Origin: Streptomyces bikiniensis
GTDB taxonomy: Bacteria; Actinomycetota; Actinomycetes; Streptomycetales; Streptomycetaceae
DNA: 64,000 nucleotides
Assembly: GCA_000716465.1 (NCBI GenBank)
Contig: JNWL01000039.1
Span: 5,205-69,204 of the forward strand
Reading direction: 5' to 3'
Position 1 is the stretch's first letter. Each line of letters begins with the position of its first letter. The position numbers were made by a program, and so were the translations under genes. Below, in pieces: positions 27,374 to 38,370 of this stretch. The notes below the pieces were generated by a model that ran no database searches, was not told the DNA's origin, and saw only the letters and a program-made list of their open reading frames with translations.

Positions 27374-27919
27374 ATGCCGCCATCCGACTCCCCGGCCGCC
27401 TCTCCGGCCCACACCAGAGCCGTCACCGTACGCAGGGCCCGCACCAGCGACGTCGCGGCCGTCCGCCGACTCGTCGACCCTTTCGTCCGGCGCGGCATCC
27501 TGCTCGACAAGGCGACCGTGACGCTTTACGAGTCCATCCAGGAGTTCTGGGTGGCGGAACGCGACGAGGACGCCGCCGTCGTCGGCTGCGGCGCGCTCCA
27601 CGTGATGTGGGAAGACCTCGCCGAAGTGCGCACGCTCGCCGTCGATCCCGAGTTCAGGGGAGCCGGCGTGGGACATCAGGTGCTCGACAAGTTGTTGCAC
27701 ACCGCCCGATGGCTCGGGGTGCGGCGGGTATTCTGCCTGACCTTCGAAGTCGACTTCTTCACGAAGCACGGCTTCGTCGAGATCGGCGAGACACCGGTCG
27801 ACGGAGATGTCTACAGCGAGCTCCTGCGTTCCTATGACGAGGGAGTAGCGGAGTTCCTCGGTCTCGAACGAGTGAAGCCGAACACCTTGGGCAACAGCCG
27901 GATGCTTCTGCACCTCTGA
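27374..27919 (+). CDS. Single-domain amino-acid N-acetyltransferase (NAGS-like GNAT)
   Basis: This 181-residue GNAT protein has TVRRARTSDVAAVRRLVDPF, VGCGALHVMWEDLAEVRTLAVDPEFRGAGVGHQVLDKLL in sequence (acetyl-CoA site RGAGVGH) and RRVFCLTFEVDFFTKHGF. This pattern matches the short N-acetylglutamate synthases of actinobacteria (the Rv2747 type), which start arginine synthesis without an amino-acid kinase domain. The assignment is by motif and context-free, so a related acetyltransferase role remains possible. The ATG is 6 nt after TAACGT (27362-27367), suggesting a leaderless mRNA. Confidence 0.85.
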   Translation: MPPSDSPAASPAHTRAVTVRRARTSDVAAVRRLVDPFVRRGILLDKATVTLYESIQEFWVAERDEDAAVVGCGALHVMWEDLAEVRTLAVDPEFRGAGVGHQVLDKLLHTARWLGVRRVFCLTFEVDFFTKHGFVEIGETPVDGDVYSELLRSYDEGVAEFLGLERVKPNTLGNSRMLLHL

Positions 27920-28071
27920 CCCGGAAGCGACCGAACCGGACCCGTACCGGTCCGGGAACGACGCCCCGAACCCGTACGGAAGCCCCCGGGGAACCCCGCC
28001 CGGAACCCTATGTCCGAATCGCGCACGTTTCCCGCGCCGTCGGGGTTCTGAACCTCTCCCAGGGGTTTGTG

Positions 28072-28085
28072 TTTTCCCGGGAAAA
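28072..28085. promoter_or_regulatory. Perfect 14-bp palindrome upstream of lsr2
   Basis: TTTTCCCGGGAAAA lies 45 nt before the lsr2 start codon. A second small inverted repeat (GCGG, 8 nt, CCGC) follows at 28087-28102. The palindrome could be an operator; no regulator can be named. Confidence 0.5.
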
Positions 28086-28130
28086 GCGGTTTCCTTTCCG
28101 CGTACTGCATTTTCGATGAAAGGAAATCCG

Positions 28131-28466
28131 GTGGCACAGAAGGTTCAGGTCCTTCTTGTCGACGACCTCGACGGCGTCGAGGCGGACGAGACCGTGACGT
28201 TCGCGCTGGACGGCAAGACCTACGAGATCGACCTCACCACCGCCAACGCGGAAAAGCTCCGCGGTCTGCTCGAGCCGTACACCAGGAGCGGTCGGCGCAC
28301 CGGTGGCCGCACCACCGGCGGTCGCGGCAAGGGCCGCGCCGCGGCGACGGGCAGCCCCGACACCGCGAAGATCCGCGCGTGGGCCAAGGAGAACGGCTAC
28401 GAGGTCAACGACCGCGGCCGCGTGCCCGCCACCGTGAAGGCGGCCTACGAGGACGCGAACCGCTGA
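28131..28466 (+). CDS. lsr2: Nucleoid-associated protein Lsr2
   Basis: This 111-residue protein has the N-terminal dimerisation domain (AQKVQVLLVDDLDGVEADE...VTFALDGKTYEIDLT) and a basic Gly/Arg linker (RSGRRTGGRTTGGRGKGR). The C-terminal DNA-binding domain contains IRAWAKENGYEVNDRGRVP, whose RGR motif is the AT-hook-like minor-groove reader. Lsr2 silences AT-rich and horizontally acquired DNA in actinobacteria. I chose the GTG at 28131 because AAAGGA lies about 7 nt upstream and AQKVQV is the usual N-terminus. Its last 22 nt overlap the convergent gene. Confidence 0.96.
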   Translation: MAQKVQVLLVDDLDGVEADETVTFALDGKTYEIDLTTANAEKLRGLLEPYTRSGRRTGGRTTGGRGKGRAAATGSPDTAKIRAWAKENGYEVNDRGRVPATVKAAYEDANR

Positions 28467-29035
28467 GGCGGCAGCTGCTGAGCCACCGGCCCCCGGGCCC
28501 GGGCACTCAGCAGCCGCACCCGGTGGCACTCGCCGGCGGCGGCGGACACGAGCCGCACCAGGCAGGGGGCGCCCCCTCCGCCCCACGGCGCGCCCCGCAG
28601 GGCCGGGAGCGAGGGCTCGACCTCGCGGCCCGGCACGGGGGCCCGCAGCCACACCGCGGCGTCCGGCGCGCCGGAGCCGCCCCGCCCCGGGGGAAGGGGC
28701 GCGGTCATCCGGCCGCCGGCCCCGAGCGCCGAGAGGTCCAGGGCGATCCCGCCCCACTCCAGCCAGTCGAGCAGCCCCGGCAGCTCCTCCGCGCTCCCCG
28801 CGGCCACGAGCAGCCGCATCCGGGACCCGGCCAGGGCCACCGGACCGGTCGCCGCGCCCACCCGGCGCAGGACGCCCCGGCCGGCCGCGGCGGGCAGCTC
28901 CAGGACGTCGAAGCGCTCCCCCGTGACCAGCGCCACCGGCGGGCCCGCCACCGTCGCCCAGCCGAGCCCTTCCTCGTACCACCGCGCCGGGCCGTCGTCG
29001 AGCGGCGCGCGGGGGGACGGAACGATCGGGGCCAT
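28445..29035 (-). CDS. SCO3374-like hypothetical protein convergent with lsr2
   Basis: This 196-residue protein begins MAPIVPSPRAPLDDGPARWY and carries WATVAGPPVALVTGERFDVLELP, which faintly resembles the N-terminal prim-pol-like domain of Streptomyces DNA-primase/polymerase proteins. No active-site set can be confirmed. The gene sits between lsr2 and clpC, as the SCO3374 family does. Its 3' end overlaps the lsr2 3' end by 22 nt on the opposite strand, so the two mRNAs could pair. Confidence 0.75.
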   Translation of the reverse strand: MAPIVPSPRAPLDDGPARWYEEGLGWATVAGPPVALVTGERFDVLELPAAAGRGVLRRVGAATGPVALAGSRMRLLVAAGSAEELPGLLDWLEWGGIALDLSALGAGGRMTAPLPPGRGGSGAPDAAVWLRAPVPGREVEPSLPALRGAPWGGGGAPCLVRLVSAAAGECHRVRLLSARARGPVAQQLPPQRFASS

Positions 29036-29521
29036 GCCGGGGGAACTCCCGCGAGGGCGTCTTGGTTACGCCCCCGGAGCGGCCCCGCACCCGCCGCGCG
29101 GTGACGCACGGTCCCCCGCCGGACGCGCGAGGTGTCCGGGATGGGGTGTACGAGTGCATTCGGGCGCGCAAGGGTGTTCGCTGGTAGCGGAGGGAACCGG
29201 GGTGCGCGGCATGGAGTGTCGGTGCTTACGGGTAAGACATTCCTAGTGGAGAGGGGTGACCTCGCGGGCTTCGGCGTCTCACGTTCGCCATCGGCGTACA
29301 GAAGGCACGGGTAACCACTTGGCCTGCGGGAACATCGTCTCGCACCATCGGGTTGGAGCATTTGTCGGCTGTTCGGCAGCAGGTCTCCCCACGGACAAGG
29401 GGGTGATCCGGACGGATGTCGGCAGTTGGAATGAGCGGTCCCCGCTTGCGGGACTAAGCTGCGGAAGGACAGGGAGGGGATCGACCCCTAACTGACTGAC
29501 CGCTCTGAGGAGCGATTAACG
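29036..29521 (+). other. Gene-free region upstream of clpC
   Basis: These 486 bases lie between the divergent SCO3374-like gene and clpC. They carry a ClgR-like inverted repeat at 29176-29191 and a GTCCC...GGGAC hairpin near 29438-29455. A GAGGAG ribosome-binding site precedes clpC. Short open frames (e.g. 29132-29314) lack a ribosome-binding site and coding bias, and I do not call them. Confidence 0.6.
29176..29191 (+). promoter_or_regulatory. Candidate ClgR-type operator upstream of clpC
   Basis: GTTCGCTGGTAGCGGA contains CGCT, 3 nt, AGCG as an inverted repeat. ClgR, the Clp-gene activator of actinobacteria, recognises sites with a CGC...GCG core (family knowledge, from memory). It lies about 330 nt before the clpC ATG, so the promoter would need to be nearby with a long leader. 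Confidence 0.5.
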
Positions 29522-32044
<2,523 letters not shown>

Positions 32045-32071
32045 CGCTGCGCTGGGCCTGTAGCGCGTAGT

Positions 32072-32116
32072 CGAGGGGCGGCCCCGGAACCCGAACGGTT
32101 CCGGGGCCGCCCCTCG
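32072..32116. terminator. Bidirectional terminator between clpC and the NACHT gene
   Basis: A perfect 20-bp stem (32072-32091 with 32097-32116) and a 5-nt loop lie 27 nt after the clpC stop and 5 nt past the stop of the convergent NACHT gene. It can serve both transcripts. Confidence 0.88.
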
Positions 32117-32121
32117 TGCGT

Positions 32122-34776
32122 TCAGAGGACGGTGACCTCGACGTGGGGCGGGAGGTGCTCGGTGCCGACCGCGGATCCGACGACCCTCACCTTCTTCAGG
32201 CGGGGCAGGGAGGCGAGCGGTGCCAGGTCCACCGCGTCCTCGGAGCCGTACAGGTGCACTTCGACGTCCTGGAGCCGGGCGTCCCGGGGCATGAGCGGGA
32301 ATTCGTACTGCGTGTCGAAGCACTCCAGGACCAGGCCGACCGGGTCGCACAAAGACAGGAGTTCGGCCGCCCGGTGGCCGGAGACCAGGCTCTCGATGCC
32401 CAGGAGCGGGGGCGTCAGGCCGAGGCGGATCATTTCCTCGGCCTGGTCGTCGGAGCGGACGGTGAAGACGAGGTCGCTCGGATCGAGCTGTGCCACGATC
32501 TCCTCGGCGTAGGAGCGCGGATCGAAGCGGAACCACGACCAGACGAGCTGCGAGCGGACCGCCAGGCTCGGATGGCGTGTGAAGCGGGCCAGGTAGACGA
32601 GGGCCGCGTCGGTCGGCACGTGGGACGCGGTGACCACGGAGTGGAACGCCTCGGTGGTGGTCAGTTCCTCCGGGCCGCCCAGCAGCCCCAGGACCAGCGG
32701 GCCGACCTCCGCCAGTTGCCGGGCCTCGTCGGGGTCGCGCGGCGGGATCACCTCCCCCGTCCTCCGCAGCACCTCCCCCCGGATCTCCGGGGACACCTCC
32801 GTCGCGTGGTCCAGCGCCGTCGCCGCCAGCAGGGTGAGCCGCAGCCGCACCCGGCGGTCCCCGGCCGCGTCCGCCGCCGACAGCAGCTCCCGCAGGACCT
32901 CCGCGCACTCGCGCGGCCGGGCGTGGCCGACCGCCATGCGGATCACGTCCTCCCACTGGTCGTCGGCGGCGTGGCGGACGAGGACGCCGATGTCCCAGTG
33001 GTCCACGAGGGCCTTCGCCGCCAGGTAGTCCTGGAAGGTGCGGTGGACGAACTCGACGGTGTCGGCCGTGGGCTCGCGCAGGAGGCCGCTGCGGTGCAGG
33101 AGGTGGGTGAAGACCCGGTCCGGGGGGTACGCCGAGGCGTCCGGGACCGCCGGGACGGCCTCGGCGACGAGCGACGCGGCGCGGTCGCGGTCCATCTGCG
33201 TGCGCCCGTTCAGCGTCAGCCAGTACGCCAGGCGCTGGACCAGCTGGATCTGCGGGGCCTCGTCCAGGACGAGGCCGGTCGGGGCGCCCATGTCCCGTTC
33301 GCGGTCCCGCCGGGACAGGAGCAGGGGCAGGGCCGCCTCGTAGAGCGCCTTGCGGCCCCGGGGCAGGAAGCCGCGCCGGTCGCGGTGGAGGGCGCAGATC
33401 AGACCGCACATCAGGGGGTTGGTGGCGAGCTGGGCCACGTGCTCGGCGGTGCGCAGGGAGTCCAGGAGCGGCTGTTCGTACCCGGCGGCGTCCGGTCCGG
33501 CGGCCCGGTGCCAGCGGCGGACGAAGGTGGTGACCTCCGTGCGGGCCATGGGCGCGAGGGCCAGTTCGGTGAAGCCGTCCGGGGCCAGCCAGTCGTCCCG
33601 TACGGCGGTGGGGCGCGAGGTGACGAGCCAGCGGTTGCCCTCGTACGCGCCGAGGAGGTCGCGCAGCCACTCGCGGGCCCGGCCGCGCTCGGCCTCGGGG
33701 ATCTCGTCGATGCCGTCGGCCAGGACCAGGCCCCGGCCGGCCGCGAGGACCCGGTCGGTCCAGCCGTCGGGCGGGGTGAGCGGGCAGCCGGCGGCGGGCA
33801 GGAAGCGGTCGGGGGAGGGCAGCCGCTCGCCGTGGCGGGTGAGGGTGCGCAGGGGCAGGACGAAGGGGACGCGGCCCCGGAGGTACGCCATGCCCTCGGG
33901 CCGGTCCTCGTTCGCCGCCGAGACCGTCAGCCACTGGACGAGGGTGGTCTTGCCGGAGCCCGCGAGGCCGCGCAGGAGGACCTTGTCGTGGCGGGCGAGG
34001 GCGAGGTCGGCGCGGACGGAGGGCTGTTCCCGCTGCCGTGCGGAGGTCTCGGGCGTGCCCTCCCCGCCGGTCGCCTCCAGGGACAGGTACGCCATGTCCA
34101 GCGGCCACTCGTCCGGTGAGTGGTGCAGGTCGACGCCGTAGATGGTCAGGCGGCCGTGCTTCCTGGCGAGGTGGGCCAGGTAGCGGCGCTCGAAGGCCGC
34201 GTCCTCGCTCCCGGGCGCCGGGACGCGGGTGAGGACGGCGTCGACCCGGGCGAGGAGTTCCGCCTGGGCGCGGGTCTGCTCCACCAGGCTGCGGGCGATG
34301 AAGGTGGAGCGCCGGGTGAAGAACTCCAGGATGTGGAGGCAGGCCCACTCGGTCATGGTCTCCAGGTAGAGGACCGAGTCGGTGGAGAGGCCGTCGGGGG
34401 CCGGGGCGGCGGCCCGCAGCCGGCGGGCGAGGTCGCGGGGGCCGAGGCGGACGGCCTGGACGTCGTCCATGTCGAGGTCGCCGAGGGCCAGCAGGTTCGC
34501 GGCGAGGGCGTCGGTGACGGCCCCGGTCTCGTCGGCGGGGAAGGGCGGCTCCCCGGTCCCCCGCCGGGAGCGCTCGACCAGGGTGGCGGCGAGCCCGCGG
34601 ACGTCCTTCTCGGTGAGGGTGCGCTTCTCGCCCCGGAAGGAGACGAGGCCGGAGAGCCGGACCTCGGCGTCCTTGGGGACGAGGCCCGCTCCGGGGCCCT
34701 CGCTCGCGAGGAGCTTCTTCAGGAGCGGTCCTATCGCGGCCGAGGCGAGGCGTGTGCCGATGAGCGCCGGTTCCAT
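32122..34776 (-). CDS. NACHT-domain STAND ATPase (bacterial NLR-like)
   Basis: This 884-residue protein has an N-terminal helical effector-like region (residues 1-200, of the NNH type seen in actinobacterial NACHT proteins). A NACHT domain follows with Walker A GLAGSGKTT (270-278), Walker B LVLADGIDE (350-358) and an Arg sensor in LVTSRPTAV. A winged-helix/helical segment contains EFVHRTFQDYLAAKALVDHW, the hallmark of this clade. The C-terminal ~250 residues are helical repeats ending in a short LRR-like stretch (LAPLASLPRLKKVRVVG). Bacterial NACHT proteins can act as antiphage sensors; no defence partner is nearby, so function is inferred. Confidence 0.85.
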   Translation of the reverse strand: MEPALIGTRLASAAIGPLLKKLLASEGPGAGLVPKDAEVRLSGLVSFRGEKRTLTEKDVRGLAATLVERSRRGTGEPPFPADETGAVTDALAANLLALGDLDMDDVQAVRLGPRDLARRLRAAAPAPDGLSTDSVLYLETMTEWACLHILEFFTRRSTFIARSLVEQTRAQAELLARVDAVLTRVPAPGSEDAAFERRYLAHLARKHGRLTIYGVDLHHSPDEWPLDMAYLSLEATGGEGTPETSARQREQPSVRADLALARHDKVLLRGLAGSGKTTLVQWLTVSAANEDRPEGMAYLRGRVPFVLPLRTLTRHGERLPSPDRFLPAAGCPLTPPDGWTDRVLAAGRGLVLADGIDEIPEAERGRAREWLRDLLGAYEGNRWLVTSRPTAVRDDWLAPDGFTELALAPMARTEVTTFVRRWHRAAGPDAAGYEQPLLDSLRTAEHVAQLATNPLMCGLICALHRDRRGFLPRGRKALYEAALPLLLSRRDRERDMGAPTGLVLDEAPQIQLVQRLAYWLTLNGRTQMDRDRAASLVAEAVPAVPDASAYPPDRVFTHLLHRSGLLREPTADTVEFVHRTFQDYLAAKALVDHWDIGVLVRHAADDQWEDVIRMAVGHARPRECAEVLRELLSAADAAGDRRVRLRLTLLAATALDHATEVSPEIRGEVLRRTGEVIPPRDPDEARQLAEVGPLVLGLLGGPEELTTTEAFHSVVTASHVPTDAALVYLARFTRHPSLAVRSQLVWSWFRFDPRSYAEEIVAQLDPSDLVFTVRSDDQAEEMIRLGLTPPLLGIESLVSGHRAAELLSLCDPVGLVLECFDTQYEFPLMPRDARLQDVEVHLYGSEDAVDLAPLASLPRLKKVRVVGSAVGTEHLPPHVEVTVL

Positions 34777-34844
34777 GGTGACCCCCTGTGTTTCCGTGGA
34801 GCGGTCAGCGTAGTGGGGGAGGGGCCGGGACGGGGGCCGGGGGT

Positions 34845-34980
34845 GTGACCCGGGCCGCTTTCCGAGGCCTTTTCCACGTGCGGGAGCCCCTTTCAGTGGT
34901 CCCCGTCACGTGACCCAGGCCGCATTCGGAATGCCTTTCCGAGTGACCCAGGTCCCATCCGGAAGGGCCCCCGGGTGACA
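34845..34980. repeat. Degenerate 32-33-bp repeats with GTGACCC cores
   Basis: Copies begin at 34845, 34878 (diverged), 34910 and 34943, with a fragment at 34975. The clear copies start GTGACCCAGGCC or GTGACCCGGGCC and continue with C/T-rich bases and CCG motifs. Spacing of 32-33 bp is about three helical turns. The array lies upstream of the NACHT gene start and about 400 nt before the M23 gene. Confidence 0.65.
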
Positions 34981-35291
34981 AGGCGCACAGGGGTTTCGAG
35001 GGGTACTAACCGGAATAGTGGCAAACATTGCCGTTTATTTCGGACATACGGGTACGAAGCGGGGGGTCGGAGGGCCCGTCCGGTCCCGGGCCGTGCCCGG
35101 ACCGGCCTCCTGGGCGGTCCGGGACCCCGAGACATGCGGTTAAACCGGTTTTCTTGGGCCGATATGTCCGATTTCGAAGCCCCCGCCCCTGGTCGTCAAG
35201 ACCTGAACTTCTTCCGTGATCGCTACGACGTCATGTCGTAGATGGGGTGTTTTGGGATGACTGGGGGTCCGGGTTACCAAAGATGAGCAAG

Positions 35292-35319
35292 CCCGACGCC
35301 GCAGCGAAAGCGCGTCGGG
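35292..35319 (+). ncRNA. GNRA-capped hairpin in the leader of the M23 peptidase gene
   Basis: An 8-bp stem (CCCGACGC 35292-35299 with GCGTCGGG 35312-35319) contains an inner GC-GAAA-GC tetraloop hairpin (35304-35311) and a 4-nt bulge (35300-35303). It ends 14 nt before the GGAGG of the gene. It could be a leader regulatory element; no known riboswitch class is recognised. Confidence 0.5.
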
Positions 35320-35348
35320 TCCCGTACTCCCCGGAGGTTTTCCCCCGT

Positions 35349-36038
35349 ATGTCGAAGCGCGTTATGAACCCCGCCACCCGTGTCGCCGCCGTCGCTCTCG
35401 CCACTGCCGGCCTGGGGGCGTCGCTGGTGGCCGGAGCAGGGTCCGCCTTCGCCGCCGAGGGCAAGGCCGTCGTCCCGACCGCCGCGACCGCGTCCGCCGC
35501 CGTCGCCGCCCAGGCCGAGACCCAGGCGCACCTCGCCGCCCAGGTGAAGGCCGCCGCCGCGAAGAAGACCGTCGCCGTCAAGGCCACCGCCGTGAAGGCG
35601 ACCGCCACCAAGAAGGCCCCGGCCTGGGTGAAGCCGGTCAGCTCCTACACCCTCAGCGCCAGCTTCAACCAGGGCGGCGCCATGTGGGCCCACAAGCACT
35701 CCGGCCAGGACTTCGCCGTTCCGGTCGGCACCCCGGTCAAGGCCGCCGGCGCCGGCACCGTCGTGAAGGCCGGCCCGTACGGCGGCGGCGACGGCCCCGC
35801 GTACGGCAACGCCATCGTGATCAAGCACGCCAACGGCAAGTACTCGCAGTACGCCCACCTGTCGAAGATCCAGGTCAAGATCGGCCAGAAGGTCGGCGCC
35901 GGTCAGCGCATCGCCCTCTCGGGCAACACCGGCAACTCCTCCGGCCCCCACCTGCACTTCGAGATCCGCACCACCCCGAACTACGGCTCCGCCGTGAACC
36001 CGGCCGCCTTCCTGCGCGCCCACGGCGTCGGCATCTGA
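35349..36038 (+). CDS. Secreted M23-family metallopeptidase (LytM-like)
   Basis: This 229-residue protein has a signal peptide (KRVMNPATRVAAVALATAGL... ending near AGSAFA), an Ala/Lys/Thr-rich linker (KAAAAKKTVAVKATAVKAT) and an M23 domain. The zinc set is HSGQDFAVP (H...D) and HLHFE near the C-terminus, so catalytic activity is likely. Such enzymes cut peptidoglycan cross-bridges and occur with resuscitation and germination. The ATG follows GGAGG by about 11 nt. The frame opens upstream but lacks a better start. Confidence 0.93.
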   Translation: MSKRVMNPATRVAAVALATAGLGASLVAGAGSAFAAEGKAVVPTAATASAAVAAQAETQAHLAAQVKAAAAKKTVAVKATAVKATATKKAPAWVKPVSSYTLSASFNQGGAMWAHKHSGQDFAVPVGTPVKAAGAGTVVKAGPYGGGDGPAYGNAIVIKHANGKYSQYAHLSKIQVKIGQKVGAGQRIALSGNTGNSSGPHLHFEIRTTPNYGSAVNPAAFLRAHGVGI

Positions 36039-36059
36039 TCCGCCGAACCCGCTGTGAAC

Positions 36060-36617
36060 CTATGAGGCCCGGTGGGCCTCGTCGATGAGATCGAGGGCGA
36101 CCTCGAGGACGGCTTCGTGCTTCTCCTCGGGGTCGCCCTCGACGTTCGGCATGAAGAACGTGCCCGCGTGGAGCGTGAAGATCGCGCTGACGCAGCGGAC
36201 CTTCTCCTTGACGGGGAAGTCGTCGTCGTACAGCAGGCCGGTCAGCGCCATCATGCGCTCCTTGAAGGTGAGCCCGACGCTCAGCTCGCGCACGGCGGCC
36301 TGGTTCTCCTGCATGAAGCGGAAGAGCGGCGCCGCCGCGAGCAGGGCCACCTGGTAGCGGCGCACGATCTCCCGCTTGGTCTCGATCGTGCGCGGCTGCT
36401 TCCCGGCCCAGTCGATCAGCTCGTCCATCGGCCTGGTCAGGTCCTGGAAGATCCCGATCAGGATGTCTTCCTTGGTCTTGAAGTGGTAGTAGAGCGCCGC
36501 CTTGGTCACGTCGAGGCGTTCCGCGATCTCGCGCAGGGAGGTCTTCTCGTAGCCCTGCTCCGCGAAGAGTTCGAGGGCCACGTCCTGGATGCGCTGACGG
36601 GTGTTGCCTCGGGCCAT
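36060..36617 (-). CDS. TetR/AcrR-family repressor of the adjacent MFS exporter
   Basis: This 185-residue TetR-type repressor has an HTH TRQRIQDVALELFAEQGYEKTSLREIAERLDVTKAALYYHFKTKEDIL in overlapping helices (about residues 5-52). A ligand-binding domain follows. I chose the ATG at 36617 because GGAGGG lies just upstream; the frame opens 15 nt earlier with a GTG. It is divergent from the MFS gene, and two matching palindromes lie between them. Confidence 0.92.
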   Translation of the reverse strand: MARGNTRQRIQDVALELFAEQGYEKTSLREIAERLDVTKAALYYHFKTKEDILIGIFQDLTRPMDELIDWAGKQPRTIETKREIVRRYQVALLAAAPLFRFMQENQAAVRELSVGLTFKERMMALTGLLYDDDFPVKEKVRCVSAIFTLHAGTFFMPNVEGDPEEKHEAVLEVALDLIDEAHRAS

Positions 36618-36644
36618 GGGGGCGCCCTCCACTTTCCAAAGAAC

Positions 36645-36712
36645 TTACTTGACGACCGGCAAGTTACGGGCCTACCGTCCCTCAGTGTAGTAACTAGCCG
36701 GGCGGCAAGTAA
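36645..36712. promoter_or_regulatory. Paired TetR operator sites and promoter of the MFS gene
   Basis: Two 22-bp imperfect palindromes face each other: 36645-36666 (arms TTACTTG and CAAGTTA) and 36691-36712 (arms TAACTAG and CAAGTAA). The second, reverse-complemented, matches the first at 18 to 19 of 22 positions. A -35 TTGACG (36649-36654) and a -10 TACCGT (36673-36678) with an 18-nt spacer lie over and after the first site. Repressor binding would block the promoter. Confidence 0.75.
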
Positions 36713-38299
<1,587 letters not shown>

Positions 38300-38318
38300 G
38301 ACGCGCGCGCACGACGGT

Positions 38319-38350
38319 GGGGCCGGGTCCCGGAGAAGGGGCCCGGCCCC
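38319..38350. terminator. Terminator hairpin between the MFS gene and cseC
   Basis: A 13-bp stem (38319-38331 with 38338-38350, one G-U pair) and a 6-nt loop lie 19 nt after the MFS stop and 20 nt past the cseC stop. It is likely shared by the two convergent transcripts. Confidence 0.8.
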
Positions 38351-38370
38351 GCTGCCGCACCGGAGGACCG

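Larger units (their letters stand above)
34777..35348. other. Gene-free region between the NACHT gene and the M23 peptidase gene
   Basis: These 572 bases contain four degenerate 32-33-bp direct repeats (34845-34980), an AT-rich patch at 35018-35045 with the inverted repeat GGCAA-ACA-TTGCC (35020-35032), and a GNRA-capped hairpin just before the peptidase gene. A 25-codon frame at 35164-35241 has no ribosome-binding site and I do not call it. The M23 gene probably has a long 5' leader. Confidence 0.65.

Noticed and set aside
29132..29495. Small plus-strand frames upstream of clpC
   Set aside because: They lack start signals and have an implausible residue mix; the region looks regulatory.
35164..35241. 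A 25-codon frame upstream of the M23 gene
   Set aside because: It has no ribosome-binding site or leaderless box and is too short to judge; it more likely lies in the leader.
34980..35348. A ydaO (c-di-AMP) riboswitch before the M23 peptidase gene
   Set aside because: I could not find the conserved purine-rich ydaO junction motifs. A hairpin is present but does not match that class.
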